DNA from: Alphaproteobacteria bacterium
GTDB lineage: Bacteria > Pseudomonadota > Alphaproteobacteria > Micavibrionales > CSBR16-224
Length of the DNA stretch: 5,944 nucleotides
Assembly (NCBI GenBank): GCA_007116755.1
Contig: SKHU01000262.1
Location: 1-5,944, forward strand
Direction of reading: 5' to 3'
Part shown: positions 1 through 5,881 of the stretch, one piece after another
Layout of the letters: each line of letters opens with the position of its first letter
Numbering within the stretch: the stretch's first letter is position 1
Notes under the pieces: generated by a model
Told to the model about the DNA's origin: nothing
Database searches by the model: none
What the model saw: the letters and a program-made list of their open reading frames with translations, nothing else
Made by a program: the position numbers and the translations under genes

Positions 1-346
1 ACACGGATTTCTTTTTTGCCGTTTTTGTTTTTCTGGATTTTGTAGATTTTTTGGATTTCGCGGGTTTTGCGGTTTTTTTCTGCTTGCGCGCCTCCAGCGC
101 CTTTTGCTGTTCGGTGCGAAATTCCGTCAATTCGTCGCCGGCCTTGTTGGCTTCGCGCACAATCTCCTCGATTTCCATTTCCTCGGTGATTTTATCAAAA
201 CCGGCCTGCAGATCGGCGCTGAAACGGCGCATACGCCGCAGCGCCTTACCCGCAGCATACAATGCGCGCGGCATCTGCTGCGGCCCGATAACCAGCAGCG
301 CCACCAAAGCGATTAAAAAAAACTCGATTGCGCCGATCCCGAACAT
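1..346 (-). CDS. tatB: Sec-independent translocase subunit TatB (partial, 3' end outside window)
   Basis: TatB is the inner-membrane protein that, with TatC, binds twin-arginine signal peptides and passes folded substrates to the TatA channel. The frame begins ATG at 346-344 and is still open at base 1, giving 115 residues. Seen: a short N-out helix at about residues 5-20 (IEFFLIALVALLVIG) with Glu8, then the hinge G21-P22-Q-Q-M-P26, which matches the Glu8 and Gly21-Pro22 positions of E. coli TatB. An amphipathic, charged helical region follows (about 27-85), and then a strikingly lysine-rich tail (86-115, about 13 Lys). It lies 9 nt downstream of the tatA stop and in the same frame. The ribosome-binding site is weak: the only purine run, AAGG, is 14 nt from the ATG, so it probably relies on ribosomes finishing tatA. 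Glu8 and the GP hinge favour TatB over a second TatA. tatC is expected next, beyond the window. Confidence 0.93.
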   Translation of the reverse strand, partial: MFGIGAIEFFLIALVALLVIGPQQMPRALYAAGKALRRMRRFSADLQAGFDKITEEMEIEEIVREANKAGDELTEFRTEQQKALEARKQKKTAKPAKSKKSTKSRKTKTAKKKSV

Positions 347-355
347 GTCAGAAAA

Positions 356-604
356 TTACGCCTTGTCTTTTTTGACGGCATCCGTCTCTTTTTCGGCGGG
401 CGCATCATCCGCCGCCGTGCCGTCTTTTTTTGCAATCTGTTTGGGGGAGGCATCGTCCGTGCCGCTTTCGCCCTCTTTCAGACCGTCTTTAAAATTGCGC
501 ATACCCTTGCCGAGATCTCCCATCACGCCCGGCAGCTTGCCTGCGCCGAAGATCACCAGCACCAGTACCAAAACCAGAACGATCTGCCATATGCCTATAC
601 TCAT
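356..604 (-). CDS. tatA: Sec-independent translocase subunit TatA
   Basis: TatA oligomerises in the inner membrane to form or weaken the passage through which the Tat system exports folded proteins. The 82-residue product has the family layout. A very short N-terminal transmembrane helix starts at Trp6-Gln7 and runs through alternating Val/Leu to Phe19-Gly20. An amphipathic helix follows (about 22-42, GKLPGVMGDLGKG then NFKDGL, with the conserved Phe38), then a polar, disordered, charged tail (45-82). The Trp-to-Gly span is 15 residues, the same as in E. coli TatA. The Phe-Gly hinge (not Gly-Pro) and lack of a Glu at position 8 separate it from TatB. The ATG overlaps the scpB stop as ATGA and is preceded at 7 nt by a full-consensus AGGAGG, the best ribosome-binding site in the window. 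That fits the need for TatA in large excess over TatB and TatC. Confidence 0.95.
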   Translation of the reverse strand: MSIGIWQIVLVLVLVLVIFGAGKLPGVMGDLGKGMRNFKDGLKEGESGTDDASPKQIAKKDGTAADDAPAEKETDAVKKDKA

Positions 605-1275
605 GCGTTTTCCTCCTCTTCCGCATCTACCGGATTATCGTCTTCCTCATCCTCGTCGCGATCCGCAAACATATCAGACTGCGGCAAAGTGTCAATCGCC
701 GCGCGGCTGTCCAGCAGCCCCGCCTCTTTCATTTCCTCCACACCCGGCAACTCGTCCAGACCCGCAAGATCGAAATGGTCAAGAAACTGCGACGTTGTCA
801 GCCATGTCAGCGGCCGTCCCGGCACCTGACGGCGGCGGCCGGGCTTGACCCAGCCGATTTCCATCAGAATATCGAGAGTGCCGCGTCCCGTGGACACACC
901 GCGGATATTCTCGATCTCCGCCCGTGTCACCGGCTGGTGATAGGCGATGATCGCCAGTGTTTCCATCGCCGCGCGGGAAAGTTTTTTCGGCACCTCCCTC
1001 TCGATTCTGAGTTTTCCGGCAATATCCGGCGCGGTACGAAACGCCCATGCGCCGTCACGGCAGACAAGAGCAATGCCGTGCCCTTCATAGCGCAGTTGCA
1101 GCATCTTCAGAATATCGCCCGCATCCTCCTGCTTTTCCGGCGGCAGGTGTTCGGCCAGTGTTTTCACCGGCACCGGCTCTTTTGCCGCAAACAGCACGGC
1201 TTCCAATACGCGCAACTCCTCGGCATAGCCGTCGATGGGCTTTTCGGTTTCGATCCGGTTTGCATCCCCGCTCAT
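601..1275 (-). CDS. scpB: Segregation and condensation protein B (ScpB)
   Basis: ScpB forms a dimer that binds the middle of ScpA. Together they join the SMC heads to make bacterial condensin, which compacts and separates daughter chromosomes. The 224-residue product carries two winged-helix domains. The first is at about 18-88, starting with a family-typical YAEELRVLEAVLFAAKEP segment and running to GAWAFRTAPD. The second is at about 97-168, with LSRAAMETLAIIAYHQPVTR, the IRGVSTG helix and the wing GRPLTWLTTSQFLDHF. A tail follows in which about 13 of the last 20 residues are Asp or Glu (205-224). Length is within the usual range once the tail is counted. ATG overlaps the scpA stop by 4 nt (ATGA), and AAAGGA lies 9 nt upstream, so translation is probably coupled to scpA. 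The stop overlaps the tatA start in the same way. Pairing directly with scpA leaves little doubt about identity. Confidence 0.95.
   Translation of the reverse strand: MSGDANRIETEKPIDGYAEELRVLEAVLFAAKEPVPVKTLAEHLPPEKQEDAGDILKMLQLRYEGHGIALVCRDGAWAFRTAPDIAGKLRIEREVPKKLSRAAMETLAIIAYHQPVTRAEIENIRGVSTGRGTLDILMEIGWVKPGRRRQVPGRPLTWLTTSQFLDHFDLAGLDELPGVEEMKEAGLLDSRAAIDTLPQSDMFADRDEDEEDDNPVDAEEEENA
612..617 (-). promoter_or_regulatory. Shine-Dalgarno site of tatA
   Basis: On the minus strand AGGAGG (617 to 612) stands 7 nt before the tatA ATG. It is made by the Glu-Glu-Glu codons (GAG GAG GAA) of the acidic ScpB tail, so the same bases encode protein and recruit ribosomes. Confidence 0.8.
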
Positions 1276-2099
1276 TCGTCTTTTTCCTTTCGTCTGAGAT
1301 AAATCGGCGCGTAATTTTCGTCCTGTTTCAACTCCAGCTCCCCGCGCTTGGCCATTTCCAGCGTTGCCCCCAGCGTTGCCGCCAGAGCCGAACGCACGAC
1401 CAGCGGATCTTCATCCTGCAATCCCGCAGGCAGAAGCGCGCGCAGGCTGAGCCATTCCTTCGGAATTTTGCCCAGCATTTTTTCCATCCGCGCCAGCGCA
1501 TCCTCAATCGACATCAGCTTATATGCCTTGATCTCGTAAACGCGGCTGTCACCGCGCTGGCGGATATCGGCATAAGCGGCAAGAATATCATAAAACCCGA
1601 CATCCCAGACCGGCCTGTTGACGACTTCCACACCTTCGGCATGACCGCGTGCAAAAAAATCGTGCCCAAGCTGCGGCCGTGCTGTCAATTGCTCTGCCGC
1701 ATTGCGTACCGCTTCCAGACGACGCAGCTGGAAGGCCAGCGCCTCGGCCATCTGCTCGCCGCTCGGCTCTTCGGATGTTTCATCCTCCGGTATCAGCAGC
1801 CGCGATTTCAGATAAGCCAGCCATGCCGCCATCACCAGATAATCCGCCGCCAGTTCCAGACGCAGATTGCGCGCCGTCTCGATAAAATCCAGATACTGGT
1901 TGGCCAGCTCCAGAATGGAAATCTGCGTCAGATCGAGCTTGTGCTCCTGCGCCAACGACAGCAGCATGTCAATCGGCCCGTCGAAACCGTCCAGTTGCAG
2001 CAAAAGCTGCCCGCCCTCATCCGCACCGTCTTTCGGCGGGCGGGCGGGGTCTTCTTCAAATTCCGGCTGTTCCGGCGGTATCCGTTCGCCCTCGCTCAT
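1272..2099 (-). CDS. scpA: Segregation and condensation protein A (ScpA)
   Basis: ScpA is the kleisin of bacterial condensin: its two ends bridge the SMC dimer heads and its centre binds the ScpB dimer. The 275-residue product has the N-terminal SMC-neck-binding region at about 33-105, with the family pattern LDGFDGPIDMLLSLAQEHKLDL and then AADYLVMAAWLAYLKSRLLIP. A variable, acidic middle follows (105-160), then a C-terminal winged-helix region (about 190-268) ending in ATLEMAKRGELELKQDENY and PIYLRR. The first 30 residues are acidic, proline-rich and probably disordered, ahead of where the conserved fold begins. ATG overlaps the nagZ stop as ATGA. The only purine-rich run directly before the start (AAAGG) abuts the ATG, so efficient initiation likely depends on ribosomes terminating at nagZ. 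scpB follows with another ATGA overlap. Confidence 0.96.
   Translation of the reverse strand: MSEGERIPPEQPEFEEDPARPPKDGADEGGQLLLQLDGFDGPIDMLLSLAQEHKLDLTQISILELANQYLDFIETARNLRLELAADYLVMAAWLAYLKSRLLIPEDETSEEPSGEQMAEALAFQLRRLEAVRNAAEQLTARPQLGHDFFARGHAEGVEVVNRPVWDVGFYDILAAYADIRQRGDSRVYEIKAYKLMSIEDALARMEKMLGKIPKEWLSLRALLPAGLQDEDPLVVRSALAATLGATLEMAKRGELELKQDENYAPIYLRRKEKDE
1285..1290 (-). promoter_or_regulatory. Shine-Dalgarno site of scpB
   Basis: AAAGGA (1290 to 1285, minus strand) lies 9 nt before the scpB ATG, within the last codons of scpA (Arg-Lys-Glu-Lys-Asp-Glu). It is stronger than anything properly spaced ahead of scpA, where the AAAGG-like run touches the start codon. Confidence 0.6.
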
Positions 2100-3142
2100 C
2101 CTTTCAAAATCCCGCGTTCCGGCACATCCGCGCCCGCGTGACAGTCGCGCCGCTGCTGCTCTGCACGCAACATGCGCTCCAGCGCCAGCGGCACAATATC
2201 GGGCAGTGCGCTCAATATGCCGCGCATTTCATCAAAATCTCCGCTGCAATGCAGCGTCAGGTCATTCCCCGCTGCCAGCGTGGCAAGCGCCCGTTCTGTG
2301 ACCGTTCCCGACAACGCCTTCATCCCGATATCATCGGCAATCAATACACCGGTAAAGCCGATTTCACCACGAATAATTTTTTCCGTCACAATCTCTGAAA
2401 CCGTTGCAGGACGTTCCGCATCCATAGCGTCATAGACCACATGCGCCCCCATCGCCCAGACCGCATGTCCCAGATCGGAACCTGCGAGTACTCTGAACGG
2501 TGCAAAATCACTACGGCGCAAATCCTCAAGCCCTGCCGCGACACGCGGCAGTTCCAGATGGCTGTCCACCGTGCCGCGCCCGTGTCCGGGAATATGTTTC
2601 ATCACGGGCGTAATTCCGGCCGCAAGCAGGCCGCGGCAAACATGCTCGGCCATCACCGTTACCTGATGCGGCGTTTTGCCGTAAGTGCGGCTGCCGGACA
2701 GAAAATCATGACACTCCGGCGCGGGAACATCCATCACCGGTGCACAATTGACAGTAATGCCGGCTTCGGCCATTTCCGCCCCCATCGCCAGCGCATTTTT
2801 ATACGCCGCGTCACAGGCGCGCTCCAGATCGTTTTCCGCCAGCGCTGCAAATTCTCCCGCCGCGGGAAACTCCGTCCATTCCGGTGCTGTCAGCCGCGCA
2901 ACGCTGCCGCCCTCCTGATCAATCAGAACAGGCGCATCCGCCCAGCCGATAATGTCGCGGAATGAAGCAATCAAATCGACAAGCTGTGCTTTCGAGACGC
3001 AGTTGCGGCGGAACACAATCAGCCCCGCAGGCGGATAATCTGAAAACAGTGATTTTTCATCCGCCGTCAATGCCTCTCCGGCACAGGAAAGAACAATCGG
3101 TTTCAGGTTCTTGCGCGGCGGCATGTCATTATCTGGTAACAA
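2096..3142 (-). CDS. nagZ: Beta-N-acetylglucosaminidase NagZ (GH3), TTG start
   Basis: NagZ is a cytoplasmic glycoside hydrolase family 3 enzyme that removes GlcNAc from GlcNAc-1,6-anhydroMurNAc (peptides) during wall recycling. In bacteria with AmpR/AmpC it feeds the beta-lactamase signal. Seen (348 residues counted from TTG): LIDQEGG (73-79, substrate loop Asp75); SRTYGKTP (151-158); the signature KHIPGHGRGTVDSH (182-195), where Asp193/His195 correspond to the family's catalytic acid-base dyad; and LIADDIGMKAL (267-277), where Asp270 corresponds to the nucleophile. There is no signal peptide, as expected for cytoplasmic NagZ, and it is a single domain near the usual 340 residues. I chose TTG at 3142 because GGGAGG sits 8 nt upstream of it. 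An ATG at 3124 (Met7) would fit just after the previous stop and gives 342 residues, but has no visible ribosome-binding site. With TTG the gene overlaps the SPOR gene by 14 nt. Identity is firm; the start is less so. Confidence 0.95.
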   Translation of the reverse strand: MLPDNDMPPRKNLKPIVLSCAGEALTADEKSLFSDYPPAGLIVFRRNCVSKAQLVDLIASFRDIIGWADAPVLIDQEGGSVARLTAPEWTEFPAAGEFAALAENDLERACDAAYKNALAMGAEMAEAGITVNCAPVMDVPAPECHDFLSGSRTYGKTPHQVTVMAEHVCRGLLAAGITPVMKHIPGHGRGTVDSHLELPRVAAGLEDLRRSDFAPFRVLAGSDLGHAVWAMGAHVVYDAMDAERPATVSEIVTEKIIRGEIGFTGVLIADDIGMKALSGTVTERALATLAAGNDLTLHCSGDFDEMRGILSALPDIVPLALERMLRAEQQRRDCHAGADVPERGILKG

Positions 3143-4139
3143 GGCAGTTTCCTCCCTGTTTTTTCAAGGCTTCACAGATTTTAACGGCATCATCACGGCC
3201 GGCGAAATATCCGGCACGCAAACGGTACAGCGTCTTGCCGCCGACCTCTGCCTGCTGATAATCGGGCGTGAGCGGAAACAGCAGCAATTCATAATCCTTG
3301 CGAAATTTCCCCCATGCACCCTCCGCAGATTCCCGGCTGCCGAATGCGCCGAGCTGCACAAGCCAGCCGCCTTCCCCCGCCGAAACGGCAGCGGATTGCG
3401 GTGCGGGCTGTGTTTTTTCCGTTTCTGCTTTCGTTTCCGTTTCCGTTTTTGTTTTTGTTTCTGTTGTCGGTGCGGCAAGACGTGCCACCATCTCTGCCAG
3501 TTCCTCCGCGCCGCGTTCACGTACCTGTGTCACAGAAGCGATATCCTCTTCCGTCACCTTCGCGACAGGAGAGGCTTCCACCTGCGGCTGATCCTCTTTG
3601 ACCGGCGCAGTTTTTTCTTGCGGCGCATCTTCGGCGATCCGTGCCAGTTTTTCAGGGTTTTGCAATCTTGTACGCAATTCGGAAAGCGGCACGGTTTCCT
3701 CCCGCGCGATCAGCGTTTCCACCGCTTCGCCCGTCTCGCGCGATTGCAGCCCAAGACTTAAAGACGGCTCAAAACCGGAACGGCGCACCGGTTCCTCGCG
3801 GTCATCCGCGAGTTCCGCGCCCTCGGCTCTGCTGCCGTCGAACGGTTCGAAAACCGTGCTGTCGCGATGCGCATATTGCCGCCCGCCCGGATCGTCGGGG
3901 CGCGCCTTATAGGCAGACGGATCGGCCTGAATAACCGGAACAATACCGTCTTCCGCCGATTTCGGATAGGCATACCAGATCACGCCGGCCAGAACGGCAA
4001 ACAAAACAAGCGGCACAACAAAACCGGGCAGACCTCCCCCGCCCTGCAAATGCGCAAAAACGCCGCGCGACCTTCCGGACGGTTTCGGCGTTGCCTGAAA
4101 AATCCCGTGCGTGTTGTATTGCTGCCGATCATCACTCAT
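3129..4139 (-). CDS. Bitopic membrane protein with C-terminal SPOR domain
   Basis: SPOR domains bind glycan strands stripped of peptide stems and bring proteins to the division site, so this is probably a septal wall-binding protein, FtsN-like in layout. Seen (336 residues): a polar cytoplasmic start (1-36); one transmembrane helix at about 37-58 (PGFVVPLVLFAVLAGVIWYAY); a membrane-proximal segment, VPVIQADPSAYKARPDDPGG (67-86), of a kind I recognise from alphaproteobacterial members; a long, charged, probably disordered periplasmic linker (100-256), including a Thr-Glu/Thr-Lys run at 226-241; and the SPOR domain (about 257-336), from GGWLVQLGAFGSRESA through YRLRAGYFAGRDDA to GGNCLV. ATG overlaps the argS stop as ATGA, with GGAGGAG 8 nt upstream. 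Its place beside nagZ ties it to peptidoglycan. I give no gene name because it may not be the true FtsN of this organism. Confidence 0.92.
   Translation of the reverse strand: MSDDRQQYNTHGIFQATPKPSGRSRGVFAHLQGGGGLPGFVVPLVLFAVLAGVIWYAYPKSAEDGIVPVIQADPSAYKARPDDPGGRQYAHRDSTVFEPFDGSRAEGAELADDREEPVRRSGFEPSLSLGLQSRETGEAVETLIAREETVPLSELRTRLQNPEKLARIAEDAPQEKTAPVKEDQPQVEASPVAKVTEEDIASVTQVRERGAEELAEMVARLAAPTTETKTKTETETKAETEKTQPAPQSAAVSAGEGGWLVQLGAFGSRESAEGAWGKFRKDYELLLFPLTPDYQQAEVGGKTLYRLRAGYFAGRDDAVKICEALKKQGGNCLVTR
3151..3156 (-). promoter_or_regulatory. Shine-Dalgarno site deciding the nagZ TTG start
   Basis: GGGAGG (3156 to 3151, minus strand) lies 8 nt before TTG at 3142 but 26 nt before the alternative ATG at 3124. 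The bases also encode the Gly-Gly of the conserved SPOR-domain ending GGNCLV, so conservation of the protein could explain them without a ribosome-binding role. Confidence 0.65.
3417..3464 (-). repeat. Imperfect hexanucleotide tandem repeat encoding Thr-Glu/Thr-Lys
   Basis: Eight imperfect 6-nt units (ACAGAA, ACAAAA, ACAAAA, ACGGAA, ACGGAA, ACGAAA, GCAGAA, ACGGAA on the minus strand) encode residues 226-241 of the SPOR protein linker. Each unit is two codons, so gain or loss by slippage would keep the frame and only change linker length. Confidence 0.85.
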
Positions 4140-5881
4140 GCGTGCATCTCCTCCACCGGTTGAACGCCCATCACTGCCAGCCCCGATGCCGTCACCAGCG
4201 CAACGGAGCGCACCAGCGCCAGACGCGCCATACTCAAGGGGCGGTTGTCTTCAAGCAAAAATCTCAATTGCGTCTCGCCGCGTCCCTTTGTCCAGAAGGC
4301 ATGGAACGCCGCGGCCAGTTCCTGCAGATAAAATGCGATACGGTGCGGTTCGGCCGCTTCCGCCGCCGAACGGACAAAGCGCGGCCAGCCTGCCATCAGG
4401 CGGATCAGCGCCAGATCCTCCTCCGTCTCCAGCAGGGACAGATTCGCCTCTGCCAGCGCCGCATCAGACAAATCCGCATCCGGGAACATTTCCACAGCGT
4501 TGCGCAAAACCGAACAGCAGCGCGCATGTGCATATTGCACATAAAAAACAGGATTTTCTTTTGACTGTTCCACGACTTTGGCAAAGTCGAATTCCAGCGT
4601 CTGGTCGTTCTTGCGCGTCAGCATAATAAAACGCAGCACATCACCGCCCACCTTATCGATAATATCGCGCAGCGTCACGAATGTGCCTGCGCGTTTGGAC
4701 ATGCGCACCGGCTCGCCGTTGTCAAACATATGCACCATCTGGCACAGCTTGCATTCCACGGAGGCCTTGCCTTCGGTCAGCGCCGTCACCGCCGCCGAAA
4801 GCCGCTTGACATAGCCGCCGTGATCCGCGCCGAGAATATTGATTAGCGCCCCTTGCGTGCGTTTGTATTTGTCCCAGTGATAGGCGATATCGTTGGCGAA
4901 ATAGGTCCAGCTGCCGTCCGATTTTTTTAAAGGGCGGTCAACATCATCGCCGAATTCCGTTGCACGGAACAGCGTCTGCGGGCGTTCTTCCCAGTCATCG
5001 GGGCGCTGCCCGCCTTTCGGCGGTTCCAGTACGCCGGTATAGATCAGGTCGCGGCCTTCCAGAATGGAAAACGCCTCATCCACCGCGCCCGCATCAATAA
5101 TCGCCTGTTCGGAGGTAAATACGTCATGCTTTATGCCGATATCCTGCAAATCACGGCGGATCTCCTCCATCATCATCTCCAGCGCAATCTCCTTGCAGAC
5201 GGGCAGCCAGTCTTTTTCCTCCGCCTCCGTCCACATAGTGCAGTCGCGGTTTTTCAGTGCCTCGCCGACCTCTTTGAGATATTCGCCCGGATAATGGCCT
5301 TCGGGAATTTCCCCGATCTCCTCGCCCAGCGCCTCGCGGTAGCGCAGATAAACCGAACGCGCCAGTTTTTCCACCTGTGCGCCGGCATCATTGATGTAAT
5401 ATTCGCGGATTACCTCATATCCCGCCTTTTGCATCAGCGCCGCCAGCGCATCGCCGACCACCGCGCCGCGGGCATGTCCCGCCGTCAGCGGACCCGTCGG
5501 ATTGGCGGAGACATATTCTACATTCACGTGCCTTCCGCGCCCGATATCGCTGTCACCGTAAGCCGTGCCGCTTTCCAGCACGGTTTTCAGGCAACTCTGC
5601 CATATTTCGGGCTTCAGGCGGAAATTGACAAAGCCCGGCCCCGCCACCTCTGCCGCCGTCACATCGGGATGATTCTTGAGAATTTCCGTGATTTTTTCTC
5701 CCAGCGCGCGCGGATTCTGCTTCACCTGTCCGGCAAGAACCATCGCCGCATTGGTCGCCATATCGCCGTGCGCCGCATCGCGCGGCGGTTCGACCGCAGC
5801 ACGCGCCGTGTCAAATTCCGGCCAGTTTTCCGCCTGCCCGAGTTTTTCCAGCTCTGCCGTCAGATAATTCTGAAAAGACAA
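4136..5881 (-). CDS. argS: Arginyl-tRNA synthetase (class I), TTG start
   Basis: ArgS attaches arginine to tRNA-Arg in the cytoplasm; like GluRS and GlnRS it needs the tRNA to activate the amino acid. Seen (581 residues): N-terminal tRNA-binding domain (1-90, with PPRDAAHGDMATNAAM and AGPGFVNFRL); catalytic Rossmann domain with SANPTGPLTAGHARGA (125-140), YYINDAGAQ (161-169), FANDIAYHWDKYKR (328-341), LGADHGGYVKR (350-360) and the KMSK-type loop VRMSKRAGTF (392-401); and a C-terminal DALR anticodon-binding domain (about 440-581, with VQYAHAR and LARLALVRSVALV-like helices). Two signature positions deviate: Thr133 replaces the first His of HIGH, and Arg393 replaces the first Lys of KMSK. Length is normal. 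I chose TTG at 5881 because the product aligns from its first residue with E. coli ArgS, no in-frame ATG lies upstream in the window, and AGGA is 7 nt away. The frame stays open to the right edge, so a longer form cannot be excluded. Confidence 0.96.
   Translation of the reverse strand: MSFQNYLTAELEKLGQAENWPEFDTARAAVEPPRDAAHGDMATNAAMVLAGQVKQNPRALGEKITEILKNHPDVTAAEVAGPGFVNFRLKPEIWQSCLKTVLESGTAYGDSDIGRGRHVNVEYVSANPTGPLTAGHARGAVVGDALAALMQKAGYEVIREYYINDAGAQVEKLARSVYLRYREALGEEIGEIPEGHYPGEYLKEVGEALKNRDCTMWTEAEEKDWLPVCKEIALEMMMEEIRRDLQDIGIKHDVFTSEQAIIDAGAVDEAFSILEGRDLIYTGVLEPPKGGQRPDDWEERPQTLFRATEFGDDVDRPLKKSDGSWTYFANDIAYHWDKYKRTQGALINILGADHGGYVKRLSAAVTALTEGKASVECKLCQMVHMFDNGEPVRMSKRAGTFVTLRDIIDKVGGDVLRFIMLTRKNDQTLEFDFAKVVEQSKENPVFYVQYAHARCCSVLRNAVEMFPDADLSDAALAEANLSLLETEEDLALIRLMAGWPRFVRSAAEAAEPHRIAFYLQELAAAFHAFWTKGRGETQLRFLLEDNRPLSMARLALVRSVALVTASGLAVMGVQPVEEMHA
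4148..4154 (-). promoter_or_regulatory. Shine-Dalgarno site of the SPOR protein gene
   Basis: GGAGGAG (4154 to 4148, minus strand) stands 8 nt before the ATG at 4139. It is formed by the codons of the ArgS C-terminal Val-Glu-Glu-Met, a position where ArgS proteins commonly end in a Glu-Glu-Met-like sequence. Confidence 0.75.

Larger units (their letters stand above)
1..5881 (-). other. Probable single operon argS-SPOR-nagZ-scpA-scpB-tatA-tatB
   Basis: All seven genes face the same way. Four junctions are 4-nt ATGA overlaps (argS/SPOR, nagZ/scpA, scpA/scpB, scpB/tatA), SPOR/nagZ overlaps by 14 nt with the TTG start, and tatA/tatB are 9 nt apart. No hairpin-plus-T-run terminator could fit at these junctions. 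Co-transcription and translational coupling are inferred from spacing; a promoter inside a coding region cannot be ruled out. Confidence 0.8.

Noticed and set aside
1..80. T-rich runs at the left edge, considered as a terminator.
   Set aside because: They are the complement of lysine codons in tatB, there is no stable stem next to them, and the frame continues.
51..848. A 265-codon open frame on the plus strand opposite tatB, tatA and scpB.
   Set aside because: It lies wholly antisense to three recognisable genes, and its product is a low-complexity Ser/Pro/Arg-rich sequence without family motifs, as expected for a shadow frame.
779..1048. An 89-codon minus-strand frame inside scpB.
   Set aside because: It is an out-of-frame copy of the ScpB coding sequence with no domain of its own.
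1047..2141. A 364-codon plus-strand open frame opposite scpB and scpA, longer than ScpA itself.
   Set aside because: The product is rich in Arg, Gln, His and Pro without recognisable domains, and the opposite strand encodes clear ScpA and ScpB. Its length reflects codon bias.
3164..3520. A minus-strand frame with a basic KQKRKRK run inside the SPOR gene.
   Set aside because: It is the hexanucleotide repeat read in another frame, within a well-supported gene.
3111..3761. A 216-codon plus-strand open frame with a Phe/Arg/Cys-rich stretch opposite the SPOR gene.
   Set aside because: The FRFRF-like run is simply the complement of the Thr-Glu/Thr-Lys repeat, and nothing else supports it.
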